Shown in pieces: positions 18,481 to 25,148 of a DNA stretch of 64,000 nt (position 1 is its first letter; every line of letters begins with the position of its first letter). Under the pieces are notes generated by a model, which was given only the letters and a program-made list of their open reading frames with translations, was not told the origin of the DNA and searched no databases. Source of the stretch: a virus; the IMG/VR virus record IMGVR_UViG_3300024239_000161, positions 1 to 64,000 of that record; one strand, written 5' to 3'. The position numbers were made by a program, and so were the translations under genes.

Positions 18481-19260
18481 ATGAAACTAAAAAATTTTCC
18501 AAAAGTATATTGTGTTAGTTTGGAGAATGATATTACTAGAAGAAATATTCTTGTAGGACAATTTGAAAACTATGGAATTGATGATGTAAATTTTTTAATA
18601 TCGAAAAAATATCCAGAGTATTCTGAAAATATAGAAGGTGAATATTTACATCTCTATAGTGATGATGTTTATTCTATGAGAGGTATTGAATGTGGCGTTT
18701 CACATCTTAAACTTATAAAAAAATGGATTGAAGAATGTGATGACTCTTATGGATTTTTTTGTGAAGATGATTTAAGTCTAGAAACAGTTCAGTATTGGAA
18801 TTTTAATTGGGATGAATTTATAGAAAAATTGCCTGAAGATTGGGAATGTGTTCAATTGCTTCTTATTGCCGATCATTTTTATATAACTGAATTGAAATTA
18901 AAAGAAAGGATGTGGGATTTTTGGGGAGCAACCGCATACATTATGAAAAGAGAATATGCTAAAAAATTGGTAGACTCTTATGTTAAAGAAGATAAATTTA
19001 TTTTAAACCTTGTCAATGAAACTCCAAATGTATGGTATCATGATGAAAATTATTCTGCAGATCCATTGTATCACAAACAACCAAATTTAGTAGAAAATAT
19101 AGTTTTTACTGGGATTGGAAAAACTTACACTTTTCCACTGTTTGTTGAAAATATTTCCATAGAATCTACCTTTGTCTCTGGTGGACAAAAAGGATTTCAT
19201 ATCGAATCTTATAATGATGTGCTAAATTTATGGAAGATATATAAAGAAAACAAATTTTAA
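18481..19260 (+). CDS. Glycosyltransferase family 25-like
   Basis: 259 residues. FPKVYCVSLENDITRRNILVG is the diagnostic N-terminus of GT25 LPS-type transferases; MRGIECGVSHLKLIKKWIEE and FFCEDDLSLE (EDD metal site) follow in the expected order, and WGATAYIMKREYAKKLVD matches the family C-terminal motif. It adds a hexose to LPS-like or glycoprotein acceptors in related systems. Last gene of the sugar island. Confidence 0.7.
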   Translation: MKLKNFPKVYCVSLENDITRRNILVGQFENYGIDDVNFLISKKYPEYSENIEGEYLHLYSDDVYSMRGIECGVSHLKLIKKWIEECDDSYGFFCEDDLSLETVQYWNFNWDEFIEKLPEDWECVQLLLIADHFYITELKLKERMWDFWGATAYIMKREYAKKLVDSYVKEDKFILNLVNETPNVWYHDENYSADPLYHKQPNLVENIVFTGIGKTYTFPLFVENISIESTFVSGGQKGFHIESYNDVLNLWKIYKENKF

Positions 19261-19274
19261 TTAATTTTTAACTT

Positions 19275-19511
19275 ATGAACTTTACTGTATATTCAAAAGA
19301 AAATTGTCCTTATTGTTATAAGGTTAAACAAGTATTAGAGTTGACAGGAAGCAACTTTGTCGTGTATAATCTGGATGAACACTTCACCAAAGATGAATTT
19401 TATTCTGAGTTTGGTGAAGGGTCCACATTCCCTCAAGTCATCTGTGATGATAAAAAACTTGGTGGTTGTAGTGATACTGTCAAATATTTGAAAGAAAAAC
19501 AAATTGTCTGA
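19275..19511 (+). CDS. Glutaredoxin
   Basis: 78 residues. The redox motif CPYC lies at residues 11-14 (KENCPYCYKVKQVLE), with the TxPQV cis-Pro motif as STFPQVICD and the GGCSDT glutathione-binding turn. It is a full-length dithiol glutaredoxin. In T4-like phages this type of protein reduces ribonucleotide reductase, although no nrd gene lies in this window. Confidence 0.85.
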   Translation: MNFTVYSKENCPYCYKVKQVLELTGSNFVVYNLDEHFTKDEFYSEFGEGSTFPQVICDDKKLGGCSDTVKYLKEKQIV

Positions 19512-19719
19512 TACTAACATAAATAACTCAGACCACAGAAATCGTGGCGTTGATTTTATTCTTAATGGAGGTAAACGAAAGCAGACTCAACCATTCCATC
19601 TCATTTTTGAGAAGATAGTTTGCTTTCTGAATCGGGAAGTAACTATCTATTTTGAATTTTCCTTAAAGTCAAGGAAGAAAAAAGTAGTTTCCCGGAGAAA
19701 AAGAAATGTTAGCAGTTAG
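19504..19719 (+). CDS. Small basic hypothetical protein (TTG start)
   Basis: 71 residues beginning at TTG within the glutaredoxin end and ending 14 nt inside the next gene. It is rich in Arg/Lys (KKKVVSRRKR tail) and has a plausible globular centre, HLIFEKIVCFLNREVTIYFE. No family recognised. An 8-bp inverted repeat lies in it (19615-19650), so the stretch may instead be a structured leader. Confidence 0.35.
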   Translation: MSDTNINNSDHRNRGVDFILNGGKRKQTQPFHLIFEKIVCFLNREVTIYFEFSLKSRKKKVVSRRKRNVSS

Positions 19720-19951
19720 TTTAGTTTTAGGTTCCTTTCTAACCATATTGTTTCTTATAGTGGGACTTGCTATAGGTTGGGTTGCAAGAGAATACATGAT
19801 GACTCATCAAGAAGGACCAAAGCAAATCGCATATCATCCAGAATTTTATAATAAAGATGGTGACCTAATTGATGAAGAAATTGTATCTGTAAGATTTGAG
19901 CAAGGATATTTTGATGATGACTTTGAAATGGAAGATATAGAAGAAGAATAG
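19706..19951 (+). CDS. Conserved small membrane protein
   Basis: 81 residues. One N-terminal membrane segment (LGSFLTILFLIVGLAIGWVA, about residues 8-27) is followed by a short polar, very acidic tail ending EDIEEE. Ribosome site GGAG is 9 nt upstream. I think similar proteins occur next to glutaredoxin in other T4-like cyanophages, but this cannot be checked here. Confidence 0.6.
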   Translation: MLAVSLVLGSFLTILFLIVGLAIGWVAREYMMTHQEGPKQIAYHPEFYNKDGDLIDEEIVSVRFEQGYFDDDFEMEDIEEE

Positions 19952-19960
19952 TAATAGACA

Positions 19961-19967
19961 ATAAATA
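19961..19967 (+). promoter_or_regulatory. Late-promoter-like motif ATAAATA
   Basis: Located 38 nt upstream of the ATG of the DUF6433-like gene, within a 47-nt gap. Confidence 0.45.
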
Positions 19968-19998
19968 TCACTAACAGTATTCAACATTTTGTAGAATT

Positions 19999-20604
19999 AT
20001 GACAACGACAACAAAATCAAAAACGACCACTAAAAAATCAGTTTCAAAACCAAAAGTAGCAGCTGCTCCAATCCAAGATCTTCCTGCAAATCCTTTTGTC
20101 TTTGAAATTTTAAATTTGATTGCAAAGCAAAGAACCAATTCTAAAAAAATTGAAGTGCTCAGAAAGTATGAGCATCCTTCTTTAAAAGCAATTTTTATTT
20201 GGAATTTTGATGAAAGTGTAATTTCAATTCTTCCTCCTGGCGATGTTCCGTACGCTGCGGTAAATGAAATGGATTCATTTAAAGGAACATTGAGTGAAAA
20301 AATATCCGACGCTGTTGAGAAAATGGGTGAAATTGGATCTAATTCTTTAGGATCTCAAGATCAGGGACGTTCTTCTATTCGCAAAGAGTATCAAAAATTT
20401 TATAACTTTATTAAGGGTGGAAATGATGGACTAAGTTCTATTCGTAGAGAAACTATGTTTATCAATCTTCTTCAGGGTCTTCATCCACTTGAAGCAGAAA
20501 TTGTTTGTCTCATAAAGGATAAAAAACTTCAAACTAAGTATAAGATTACAAAACAAATTGTTTCAGAAGCATATCCTGATATTCATTGGGGAGGACGTTC
20601 GTGA
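19999..20604 (+). CDS. DUF6433-like conserved cyanophage protein
   Basis: 201 residues. A Thr/Lys-rich N-terminal tail (about 25 residues) precedes a mostly helical domain with EVLRKYEHPSLKAIFIWNFD, RREYQKFYNFI-like and GLHPLEAEIVCLIKDKKLQ motifs. The family is widespread in T4-like phages of cyanobacteria and has no established function. It overlaps the next gene at GTGA. Confidence 0.6.
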   Translation: MTTTTKSKTTTKKSVSKPKVAAAPIQDLPANPFVFEILNLIAKQRTNSKKIEVLRKYEHPSLKAIFIWNFDESVISILPPGDVPYAAVNEMDSFKGTLSEKISDAVEKMGEIGSNSLGSQDQGRSSIRKEYQKFYNFIKGGNDGLSSIRRETMFINLLQGLHPLEAEIVCLIKDKKLQTKYKITKQIVSEAYPDIHWGGRS

Positions 20605-20954
20605 GCAGACTTCGTGATGTAATTGAAAGAGCACAAAGTACAGAAAAGCATATGGACTCTTGGACACCAGCAGAAAAAGAAACCTGTAAAGCACGTTATG
20701 GTTGTGAAATTTTAATTCAGGATGGATCTTATGCTGAAGTATGCACTAAGGATGCTCCAAATGATGCTTATATTATCAAGTATATGATTGACGATAAGAT
20801 TTGTTTTGACTTGACTCGTGGTGGAAGAATTAAATTATTTGATATGTATTGGGATAAGTTTCGTGAAAATCTAAAGAGTATTGACTTTGGGTATGGTAGA
20901 GTTAATCCTAAGTTATGGGGGTATCAAAAACCTCAAAAGAAAAAGCGAAAGTGA
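20601..20954 (+). CDS. Conserved hypothetical protein
   Basis: 117 residues from GTG. This start is preferred because GGGAGG lies 7 nt upstream and the GTGA overlaps the previous stop; a TTG at 20586 is possible but would sit on that ribosome site. The protein is basic at the C-terminus (QKPQKKKRK) and has one Cys pair region. Not recognised. A terminator follows directly. Confidence 0.6.
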   Translation: MSRLRDVIERAQSTEKHMDSWTPAEKETCKARYGCEILIQDGSYAEVCTKDAPNDAYIIKYMIDDKICFDLTRGGRIKLFDMYWDKFRENLKSIDFGYGRVNPKLWGYQKPQKKKRK

Positions 20955-20963
20955 TTTCAAAAA

Positions 20964-20992
20964 TGCTGGGAAAAAATCCCGGCAATTTTTTT
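20964..20992 (+). terminator. Intrinsic terminator
   Basis: TGCTGGGA and TCCCGGCA form an 8-bp stem (one G-U) around an A-rich loop, followed by a run of T. It separates the DUF6433 unit from the riboswitch operon. Confidence 0.85.
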
Positions 20993-21015
20993 GACTATTA
21001 AGATTTTTAAAAATT

Positions 21016-21029
21016 GTAACAAAAGTTAC
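21016..21029 (+). promoter_or_regulatory. NtcA-type box (GTA-N8-TAC)
   Basis: GTAACAAAAGTTAC is a perfect match to GTA-N8-TAC and is extended to a 7-bp palindrome TTGTAAC-aaaa-GTTACAA (21014-21031). NtcA is the cyanobacterial 2-oxoglutarate-responsive nitrogen regulator. The box centre is about 51 bp upstream of the predicted start site, one helical turn farther than the classical -41.5 site. Confidence 0.55.
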
Positions 21030-21038
21030 AAAATAAGA

Positions 21039-21067
21039 TTGATATATACGATGAAAGGGTCTATAAT
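21039..21067 (+). promoter_or_regulatory. Sigma70-type promoter of the riboswitch operon
   Basis: TTGATA at 21039-21044, 17-nt spacer, TATAAT at 21062-21067. Predicted transcription start near 21074, right at the 5' end of the aptamer. Confidence 0.85.
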
Positions 21068-21074
21068 GACCTTA

Positions 21075-21172
21075 CGTTCATCTGGAAAACCAGACGGAAG
21101 TAAGCCGACGCGGAACGGAACGTTCATTCGCTATTCTCAAATAGCGGACGCAAACGCCGACTGAAGGAACGC
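21075..21172 (+). ncRNA. Glutamine riboswitch (glnA / downstream-peptide family)
   Basis: P1 is CGTTC (21075-21079) paired with GAACG (21167-21171). P2 is TCTGG-aaaa-CCAGA (21081-21094). The conserved GGAAGTAAG follows at 21096-21104, and CTGAAG at 21161-21166 lies just before the P1 3' strand. This order and the two conserved blocks match the known L-glutamine aptamers of cyanobacteria. P3 is unusually long: an inner hairpin CGCTATT-ctca-AATAGCG (21129-21146) is extended by CGTT/GACG and a distal CG-GCG/CGCCG stem. The repeated GAACG blocks at 21113 and 21118 allow alternative pairings. The downstream gene is a small peptide, as expected for this riboswitch class. Confidence 0.85.
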
Positions 21173-21195
21173 TCTTTAACTTAAAAACTAAGGAG
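21172..21195 (+). promoter_or_regulatory. Possible ribosome-site-masking hairpin
   Basis: CTCTTTA (21172-21178) can pair with TAAGGAG (21189-21195), which includes the ribosome site of the downstream ORF; 7 bp, one G-U, 10-nt loop. It abuts the P1 strand of the aptamer, so ligand-stabilised P1 could compete with or affect it. Confidence 0.5.
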
Positions 21196-21203
21196 AAAAC
21201 CTA

Positions 21204-21341
21204 ATGTCTAAAGTCGTATACAGAGGCGTAGAGTATGATACTCAAAAGCGTCTTGAGTATCAACAGCAAATGATGCAACAACCCCAACAATACAACGAAA
21301 CCTATCGTGGTGTTAAGTTTGTAAAGGAGGGTCATAAGTGA
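21204..21341 (+). CDS. Riboswitch-controlled small peptide with YRG motifs
   Basis: 45 residues starting MSKVVYRGVEYD and ending TYRGVKFVKEGHK, with a Gln-rich middle. Paired YRGV motifs resemble DUF4278-type cyanobacterial peptides, the usual downstream peptide of this riboswitch class. AAGGAG lies 8 nt before the ATG. Related host peptides are linked to nitrogen metabolism; here a role in redirecting host nitrogen or glutamine use during infection is inferred. It overlaps the next ORF at ATGA-type junction. Confidence 0.8.
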   Translation: MSKVVYRGVEYDTQKRLEYQQQMMQQPQQYNETYRGVKFVKEGHK

Positions 21342-21436
21342 TGAAAAAACTCAATGTGCTTCAACTCATTAAAGAGCAAAAGCAAAAAGAGCAACGTCGT
21401 CACCAAGCACTGCTAGCAAACGCAGGAGCAAAGTGA
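21341..21436 (+). CDS. Micro-ORF 2 of the riboswitch operon
   Basis: 31 residues, a charged Lys/Gln/Arg helix (LIKEQKQKEQRRHQALLAN). It starts on the last base of the previous stop codon; AAGGAGG lies inside the end of that gene at a suitable distance. No family recognised. The tight coupling on both sides argues it is translated. Confidence 0.6.
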   Translation: MKKLNVLQLIKEQKQKEQRRHQALLANAGAK

Positions 21437-21519
21437 TGCTAATCATCGCACAAATTTCAGTTGCGTCTGTCGCATTTATTACTTTACTTTCATTGTATAT
21501 TCAGTGGTTGTCTAAGTAA
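21436..21519 (+). CDS. Micro-ORF 3: single-pass membrane peptide
   Basis: 27 residues, almost wholly one hydrophobic helix (IIAQISVASVAFITLLSLYI) with a short WLSK tail. It starts on the last base of the previous stop, with AGGAG 10 nt upstream. It resembles in size the tiny thylakoid or inner-membrane subunits, but no family can be named. Followed 11 nt later by a terminator. Confidence 0.6.
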   Translation: MLIIAQISVASVAFITLLSLYIQWLSK

Positions 21520-21530
21520 AAAAAAATTCA

Positions 21531-21558
21531 AAGGAGGGATTGATTCCCTCCTTTTTTT
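21531..21558 (+). terminator. Intrinsic terminator of the riboswitch operon
   Basis: AAGGAGGGA and TCCCTCCTT form a perfect 9-bp stem with a 5-nt loop, followed by TTTTT. It closes the transcription unit. Confidence 0.95.
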
Positions 21559-21589
21559 ATGCTAAAATTCTGAGAGAGAATGGTATCTT

Positions 21590-21763
21590 ATGGACAAAGA
21601 CAAACTAAAACTCATCGTCCGTAATCTTGAACTGTTGGTTGATTCTCTAAAAGCAGAAGTGTATTCTGATGTTTCTGCTTACTCATATACAGAACCAGAT
21701 GTGAGAAAAAGACCAATCTTAGATTACGACGAAATATTTGAGGATTCTGACTTAGATGACTGA
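21590..21763 (+). CDS. Small acidic hypothetical protein
   Basis: 57 residues. A helical N-terminus (KLKLIVRNLELLVDSLKAEVY) is followed by an acidic tail with YDEIFEDSDLDD. Purine-rich GAGAG precedes the ATG. It overlaps the next gene by 8 nt and appears to form one unit with thyX. Not recognised. Confidence 0.6.
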   Translation: MDKDKLKLIVRNLELLVDSLKAEVYSDVSAYSYTEPDVRKRPILDYDEIFEDSDLDD

Positions 21764-21929
21764 AACATCAAGAGCAAAGCAACTTGTAAAACTTCTTGAA
21801 AGATTAATCAAACAAGATCATCTTTATACTGATGACAAAATTCAAGAAATGAAAGCACAACTTCGTACAGTAAAAGAGCAAATTAAAGAGTTAGAAGCAC
21901 AAACATCAAAAGGATTTGGAAAGAAATGA
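21756..21929 (+). CDS. Small coiled-coil hypothetical protein
   Basis: 57 residues, mostly heptad-like helix (KLLERLIKQ, EMKAQLRTVKEQIKELEAQ). ATGA overlap with thyX and 8-nt overlap upstream indicate coupled translation. No known family. Confidence 0.6.
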   Translation: MTETSRAKQLVKLLERLIKQDHLYTDDKIQEMKAQLRTVKEQIKELEAQTSKGFGKK

Positions 21930-22678
21930 AACCTATTAAAGCAAAAGACCTTCTTGAACTTGATAAAAGACTTGAAGTTGTTAGACTTCAATGTTATCCG
22001 ATTCCGGAACAAGTTATTTGGCAGGCAGGAAAAGGTGATTATTCCGAAGTACCAATTCACGAAGTTAAGGTCCCCAGTCCTCAGGAATGTGGTGAGTGGA
22101 TTGTAGAGCAACTACTCGCAAATGAAAGAGGTCACTGGGGTCCATTAGAGCATCCCGGAATTACTTTTTCGGTATCTGGTTTTGTTCATAATGTAATCGT
22201 TCAGGCAAGAACTCATCGAATTGGCACTTCTTGGGATGTTCAGTCGCAACGATATACTGGAAAGAGAGTTGTAAAGGTTGCTAAGCGTGAACTTGATGTC
22301 GAAGATGTCTTCTATGTGCGTCCTGAGGGATTCTACACCAATCGTAAGGGTAAGAAGTATGAATGGACCGAAGAGAACCGACAACGCAAGTTAGAGCGCA
22401 TTCTGAGTGAGTGTGAGGAGTATGCTGAGTATTATGAGCAAGGTATGTGTGAAGAGCATATTCGTGATTATCTTCCTCAGGCAATTCGGCAAAACTTTGT
22501 AGTTTCATTTAACCTTCGTTCTGTTCTTCACTTTATGGACCTTCGTTCTAAACTTGATGCTCAAATTGAGATTCAAGCACTTTGTGACGCAATTGCTCCA
22601 GAACTTCAAAAGTGGTCTCCAAATGTTTGGAAGTATTATGAAGAAAAGAGACTACATCGTGCTCGTTTGAGTCCCTAA
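21926..22678 (+). CDS. thyX: Flavin-dependent thymidylate synthase ThyX
   Basis: 250 residues, normal length for the family. The ThyX motif RHRxxS-x-S-x-R appears as RTHRIGTSWDVQSQRYTG near residue 95, and HWGPLEHPGITFSVSG and FNLRSVLHFMDLRSKLDAQIEIQ complete the FAD/dUMP site. It makes dTMP from dUMP with FAD, NADPH and methylene-tetrahydrofolate, supplying thymidine for AT-rich phage DNA. Starts on the previous stop (ATGA). Widespread in marine cyanophages, replacing the T4 thymidylate synthase type. Confidence 0.95.
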   Translation: MKPIKAKDLLELDKRLEVVRLQCYPIPEQVIWQAGKGDYSEVPIHEVKVPSPQECGEWIVEQLLANERGHWGPLEHPGITFSVSGFVHNVIVQARTHRIGTSWDVQSQRYTGKRVVKVAKRELDVEDVFYVRPEGFYTNRKGKKYEWTEENRQRKLERILSECEEYAEYYEQGMCEEHIRDYLPQAIRQNFVVSFNLRSVLHFMDLRSKLDAQIEIQALCDAIAPELQKWSPNVWKYYEEKRLHRARLSP

Positions 22679-22682
22679 TTTA

Positions 22683-22690
22683 TATAAATA
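22683..22690 (+). promoter_or_regulatory. Late promoter motif TATAAATA
   Basis: A perfect T4-type late element 32 nt upstream of the GIY-YIG gene and just after thyX. Confidence 0.6.
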
Positions 22691-22714
22691 TTGGTAGAGT
22701 AAAACTATCGTATT

Positions 22715-23425
22715 ATGGTTTCACACTACATTTACAAAATAACAAATATTCTTAATGAGCAGATTTATATTGGTAAATCCAAAAGACCAAAAGTAAGATG
22801 GAGACAGCATAAATCTCATTCAAAAGTAAGAAATACAAAATTATATTATGCTATGAGAAAGTATGGTGTTGAAAATTTTGTATTTGAAATTATAGAAGAG
22901 TGTTTTGAAAATAAAGTAAATGAAAGAGAAATGTATTATGTCTCTCTTTTGAAACCATATTATAATATGACTAATGGAGGCGACGGTGGTGGATTTCTCA
23001 ATAAAAAGCACGGGGATAGATGGAAACAAGCAATTAAACAAAGCAATTCTAAAAAAGTTGCTTGTTATGATTTGGATGGAAATCTAGTCAATGTTTATGA
23101 AAGTTGTAGAGATGCTTCTTATGATGTTTTTGGTAAAGATTGTAAAGGCATTGGTGCCGTGATAAGAGGAGAATATCAAACTTGTGGTGGGTTTCAATGG
23201 AAAACTTTTGAAAATCAACCACTATCAAAAATATCTTCATATAAAAGAACCTCTCATAAAATTAAAAAAATAGGAAAATATGATACTAATGGAAATTTAA
23301 TTGAAGTTTATGATAGTATGACCATTGCCGCAGAAAAAAATAACGCCTCAACTTCCAAAATAACTTTAGTTTGTCAAAATAAAAGGAAAAAACATAAAGG
23401 ATATGTTTGGAAGTATGTGGTATAA
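22715..23425 (+). CDS. GIY-YIG homing endonuclease with NUMOD repeats
   Basis: 236 residues. Residues 4-95 form the GIY-YIG nuclease: YIYKITN and IYIGKS, catalytic Arg in KVRWRQHK, and a Glu in VNEREMYYV, ending MTNGGDGG. Two NUMOD1-like DNA-binding repeats follow (ACYDLDGNLVNVYESCRDAS and KYDTNGNLIEVYDSMTIAA), each ending near a G-[FY]-x-WK motif. This is a free-standing homing nuclease inserted between thyX and the phoH unit, with its own late promoter. Confidence 0.85.
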   Translation: MVSHYIYKITNILNEQIYIGKSKRPKVRWRQHKSHSKVRNTKLYYAMRKYGVENFVFEIIEECFENKVNEREMYYVSLLKPYYNMTNGGDGGGFLNKKHGDRWKQAIKQSNSKKVACYDLDGNLVNVYESCRDASYDVFGKDCKGIGAVIRGEYQTCGGFQWKTFENQPLSKISSYKRTSHKIKKIGKYDTNGNLIEVYDSMTIAAEKNNASTSKITLVCQNKRKKHKGYVWKYVV

Positions 23426-23430
23426 TGACT

Positions 23431-23437
23431 CTAAATA
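23431..23437 (+). promoter_or_regulatory. Late-promoter-like motif CTAAATA
   Basis: 30 nt upstream of the ATG at 23461, in the gap after the homing endonuclease. A TATAAT-like string at 23421 overlaps the end of that gene. Confidence 0.45.
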
Positions 23438-23460
23438 AATTATCTTGAATTCGTAACTTT

Positions 23461-23709
23461 ATGCCTGTATATCCGATAGTCAATACCAAAACTGGTGAAC
23501 AGAAAGAAGTGGAAATGAGTATCCACGACTGGGACCAGTGGAAAACTGATAATCCTGATTGGATTCGTGATTGGTCCGACCCATCAACTTGCCCTCAACC
23601 AGGAGAAGTTGGTGAGTGGAGGAATAAACTTGTAAGTAAAAATCCTGGATGGAATGATGTCTTAGAAAAAGCAAGTAAAGCACCTGGATCAACTGTAAAA
23701 AAACTATAA
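23461..23709 (+). CDS. Small conserved hypothetical protein
   Basis: 82 residues, Trp-rich (DWDQWKTDNPDWIRDWSD), with a short basic C-terminus. The N-terminal VYPIVNTKTGEQKEVEMSI looks like a small beta-hairpin or zinc-ribbon-like fold that lacks the cysteines. It lies 6 nt before phoH; function unknown. Confidence 0.6.
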   Translation: MPVYPIVNTKTGEQKEVEMSIHDWDQWKTDNPDWIRDWSDPSTCPQPGEVGEWRNKLVSKNPGWNDVLEKASKAPGSTVKKL

Positions 23710-23715
23710 CCAACT

Positions 23716-24468
23716 ATGGCAAGAAGAAAAAGAGCAGAGCAACCAATCGGGGTTGGTCTTACTACTCGTCAAATGAAGCGCAAAAAACCACTGAGTTCTG
23801 AATATCTTGTAGATATTGAACCTCTTACAGACAACCAAAGAAAGTTATTTGAATCTTATAAAGAGCAAAAGCACTTGGTTGCCTATGGATGCGCTGGAAC
23901 TGGTAAAACGTTTATCACACTTTATAATGCTATTCAAGATGTATTGAATGAAAGAAGTCCATACGAAAGAGTTTATATTGTCCGCTCACTAGTTGCTACT
24001 CGTGAAATTGGATTCTTGCCTGGAAGTCACGATGATAAGGCAGACATTTACCAAATTCCTTATAAGAATATGGTAAAGTATATGTTCCAGATGCCTTCTG
24101 ATGCTGATTTTGAAATGCTTTATGGAAATCTAAAGTCACAAGAAACAATCAAGTTTTGGTCTACTTCATTCCTTCGTGGTACAACTCTTGATAACGCTAT
24201 TATTATTGTCGATGAGTTTCAGAATCTAAACTTCCATGAATTAGATTCTATTATCACCCGCGTTGGTGAAAATACTAAGATTATGTTTTGTGGTGATGCC
24301 ACTCAGTCTGATTTACAAAAGACAAATGAAAGAAATGGTATTGTAGATTTTATGTCAGTCTTGCGTAAAATGCCTTCCTTTGATATAATTGAATTTGGTA
24401 TAGAAGATATTGTTCGCTCTGGACTTGTCAAGGAATACATCACCGCAAAAATGGAGGCAGGTTTTTGA
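23716..24468 (+). CDS. phoH: PhoH-like ATPase
   Basis: 250 residues. Walker A GCAGTGKT near residue 58, Walker B NAIIIVDEFQN near residue 172, and VYIVRSLVATREIGFLPG between them are characteristic of PhoH. It is common in marine phages; its RNA- or stress-related role is unproven. It precedes the nuclease by a TTGA overlap and groups with replication and recombination genes, as in other cyanophages. Confidence 0.9.
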   Translation: MARRKRAEQPIGVGLTTRQMKRKKPLSSEYLVDIEPLTDNQRKLFESYKEQKHLVAYGCAGTGKTFITLYNAIQDVLNERSPYERVYIVRSLVATREIGFLPGSHDDKADIYQIPYKNMVKYMFQMPSDADFEMLYGNLKSQETIKFWSTSFLRGTTLDNAIIIVDEFQNLNFHELDSIITRVGENTKIMFCGDATQSDLQKTNERNGIVDFMSVLRKMPSFDIIEFGIEDIVRSGLVKEYITAKMEAGF

Positions 24469-25148
24469 TATTTAATCACATTGATTTGAATTTACCCCAA
24501 CTCGAAAGAGAAACAATTGATGGGGTAAGATACTATAAAGTTCCTGATAATCATGAATTAATCAAACTTGTTTCTATCACTTCTGTCACCAGTCATAAAA
24601 ATCGCCAGATATTTATTAACTGGCGAAAAAAAGTTGGTGAAGAAGAAGCAGATAAGATTACTCGACAAGCAACAAGTCGTGGCACTGATATGCACACACT
24701 TGTTGAGTATCATTTAAAAAATGAGACTCTTCCAGAAGTTCAACCTCTGTCTGATTTCTTATTCAAGATTTCTAAGTCAACTCTCAATCGTATAAATAAT
24801 ATTCATGCTCTTGAAGGGTCACTCTACAGTAAACAACTAGGCATTGCTGGCACTGTTGACTGTATAGCAGAGTTTGATGGAGAATTGTCAATCATAGACT
24901 TTAAGACTTCTAAAAAACCAAAACCACGAGAGTGGATCGAACACTATTTTGTTCAATGTATGGCATATGGTTGTATGCTTTACGAACTGACTGGTATTCC
25001 AGTTAAAAAACTTGTAATTATTATGGCTTGCGAAAATGGAGAATGCGTCGTCTATGAAGAAAGAGACAAAACAAAATACATCAAACTACTCACCGAATAC
25101 ATTAGAGAGTTTGTTAGAGATAAATTGGAATCATATGGAACCCAATAA
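24465..25148 (+). CDS. RecB-like PD-(D/E)XK exonuclease
   Basis: 227 residues from a TTG start overlapping the PhoH stop. SRGTDMHTLVEYHL (His of motif I), then GIAGTVDCIAEFDGELSIIDFKTSKKP carries the D...DxK catalytic core (motifs II and III), and HYFVQCMAYGCML is the QxxxY motif. This is the PDDEXK_1/Cas4-like layout without iron-sulfur cysteines. Probably acts in phage DNA recombination or host DNA degradation. Confidence 0.8.
   Translation: MIFNHIDLNLPQLERETIDGVRYYKVPDNHELIKLVSITSVTSHKNRQIFINWRKKVGEEEADKITRQATSRGTDMHTLVEYHLKNETLPEVQPLSDFLFKISKSTLNRINNIHALEGSLYSKQLGIAGTVDCIAEFDGELSIIDFKTSKKPKPREWIEHYFVQCMAYGCMLYELTGIPVKKLVIIMACENGECVVYEERDKTKYIKLLTEYIREFVRDKLESYGTQ

Noticed and set aside
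21075-21171. Reading the riboswitch as two tandem aptamers
   Set aside because: The second half (21121-21171) lacks the GGAAGTA block after its hairpin; one aptamer with a long P3 explains all conserved blocks.
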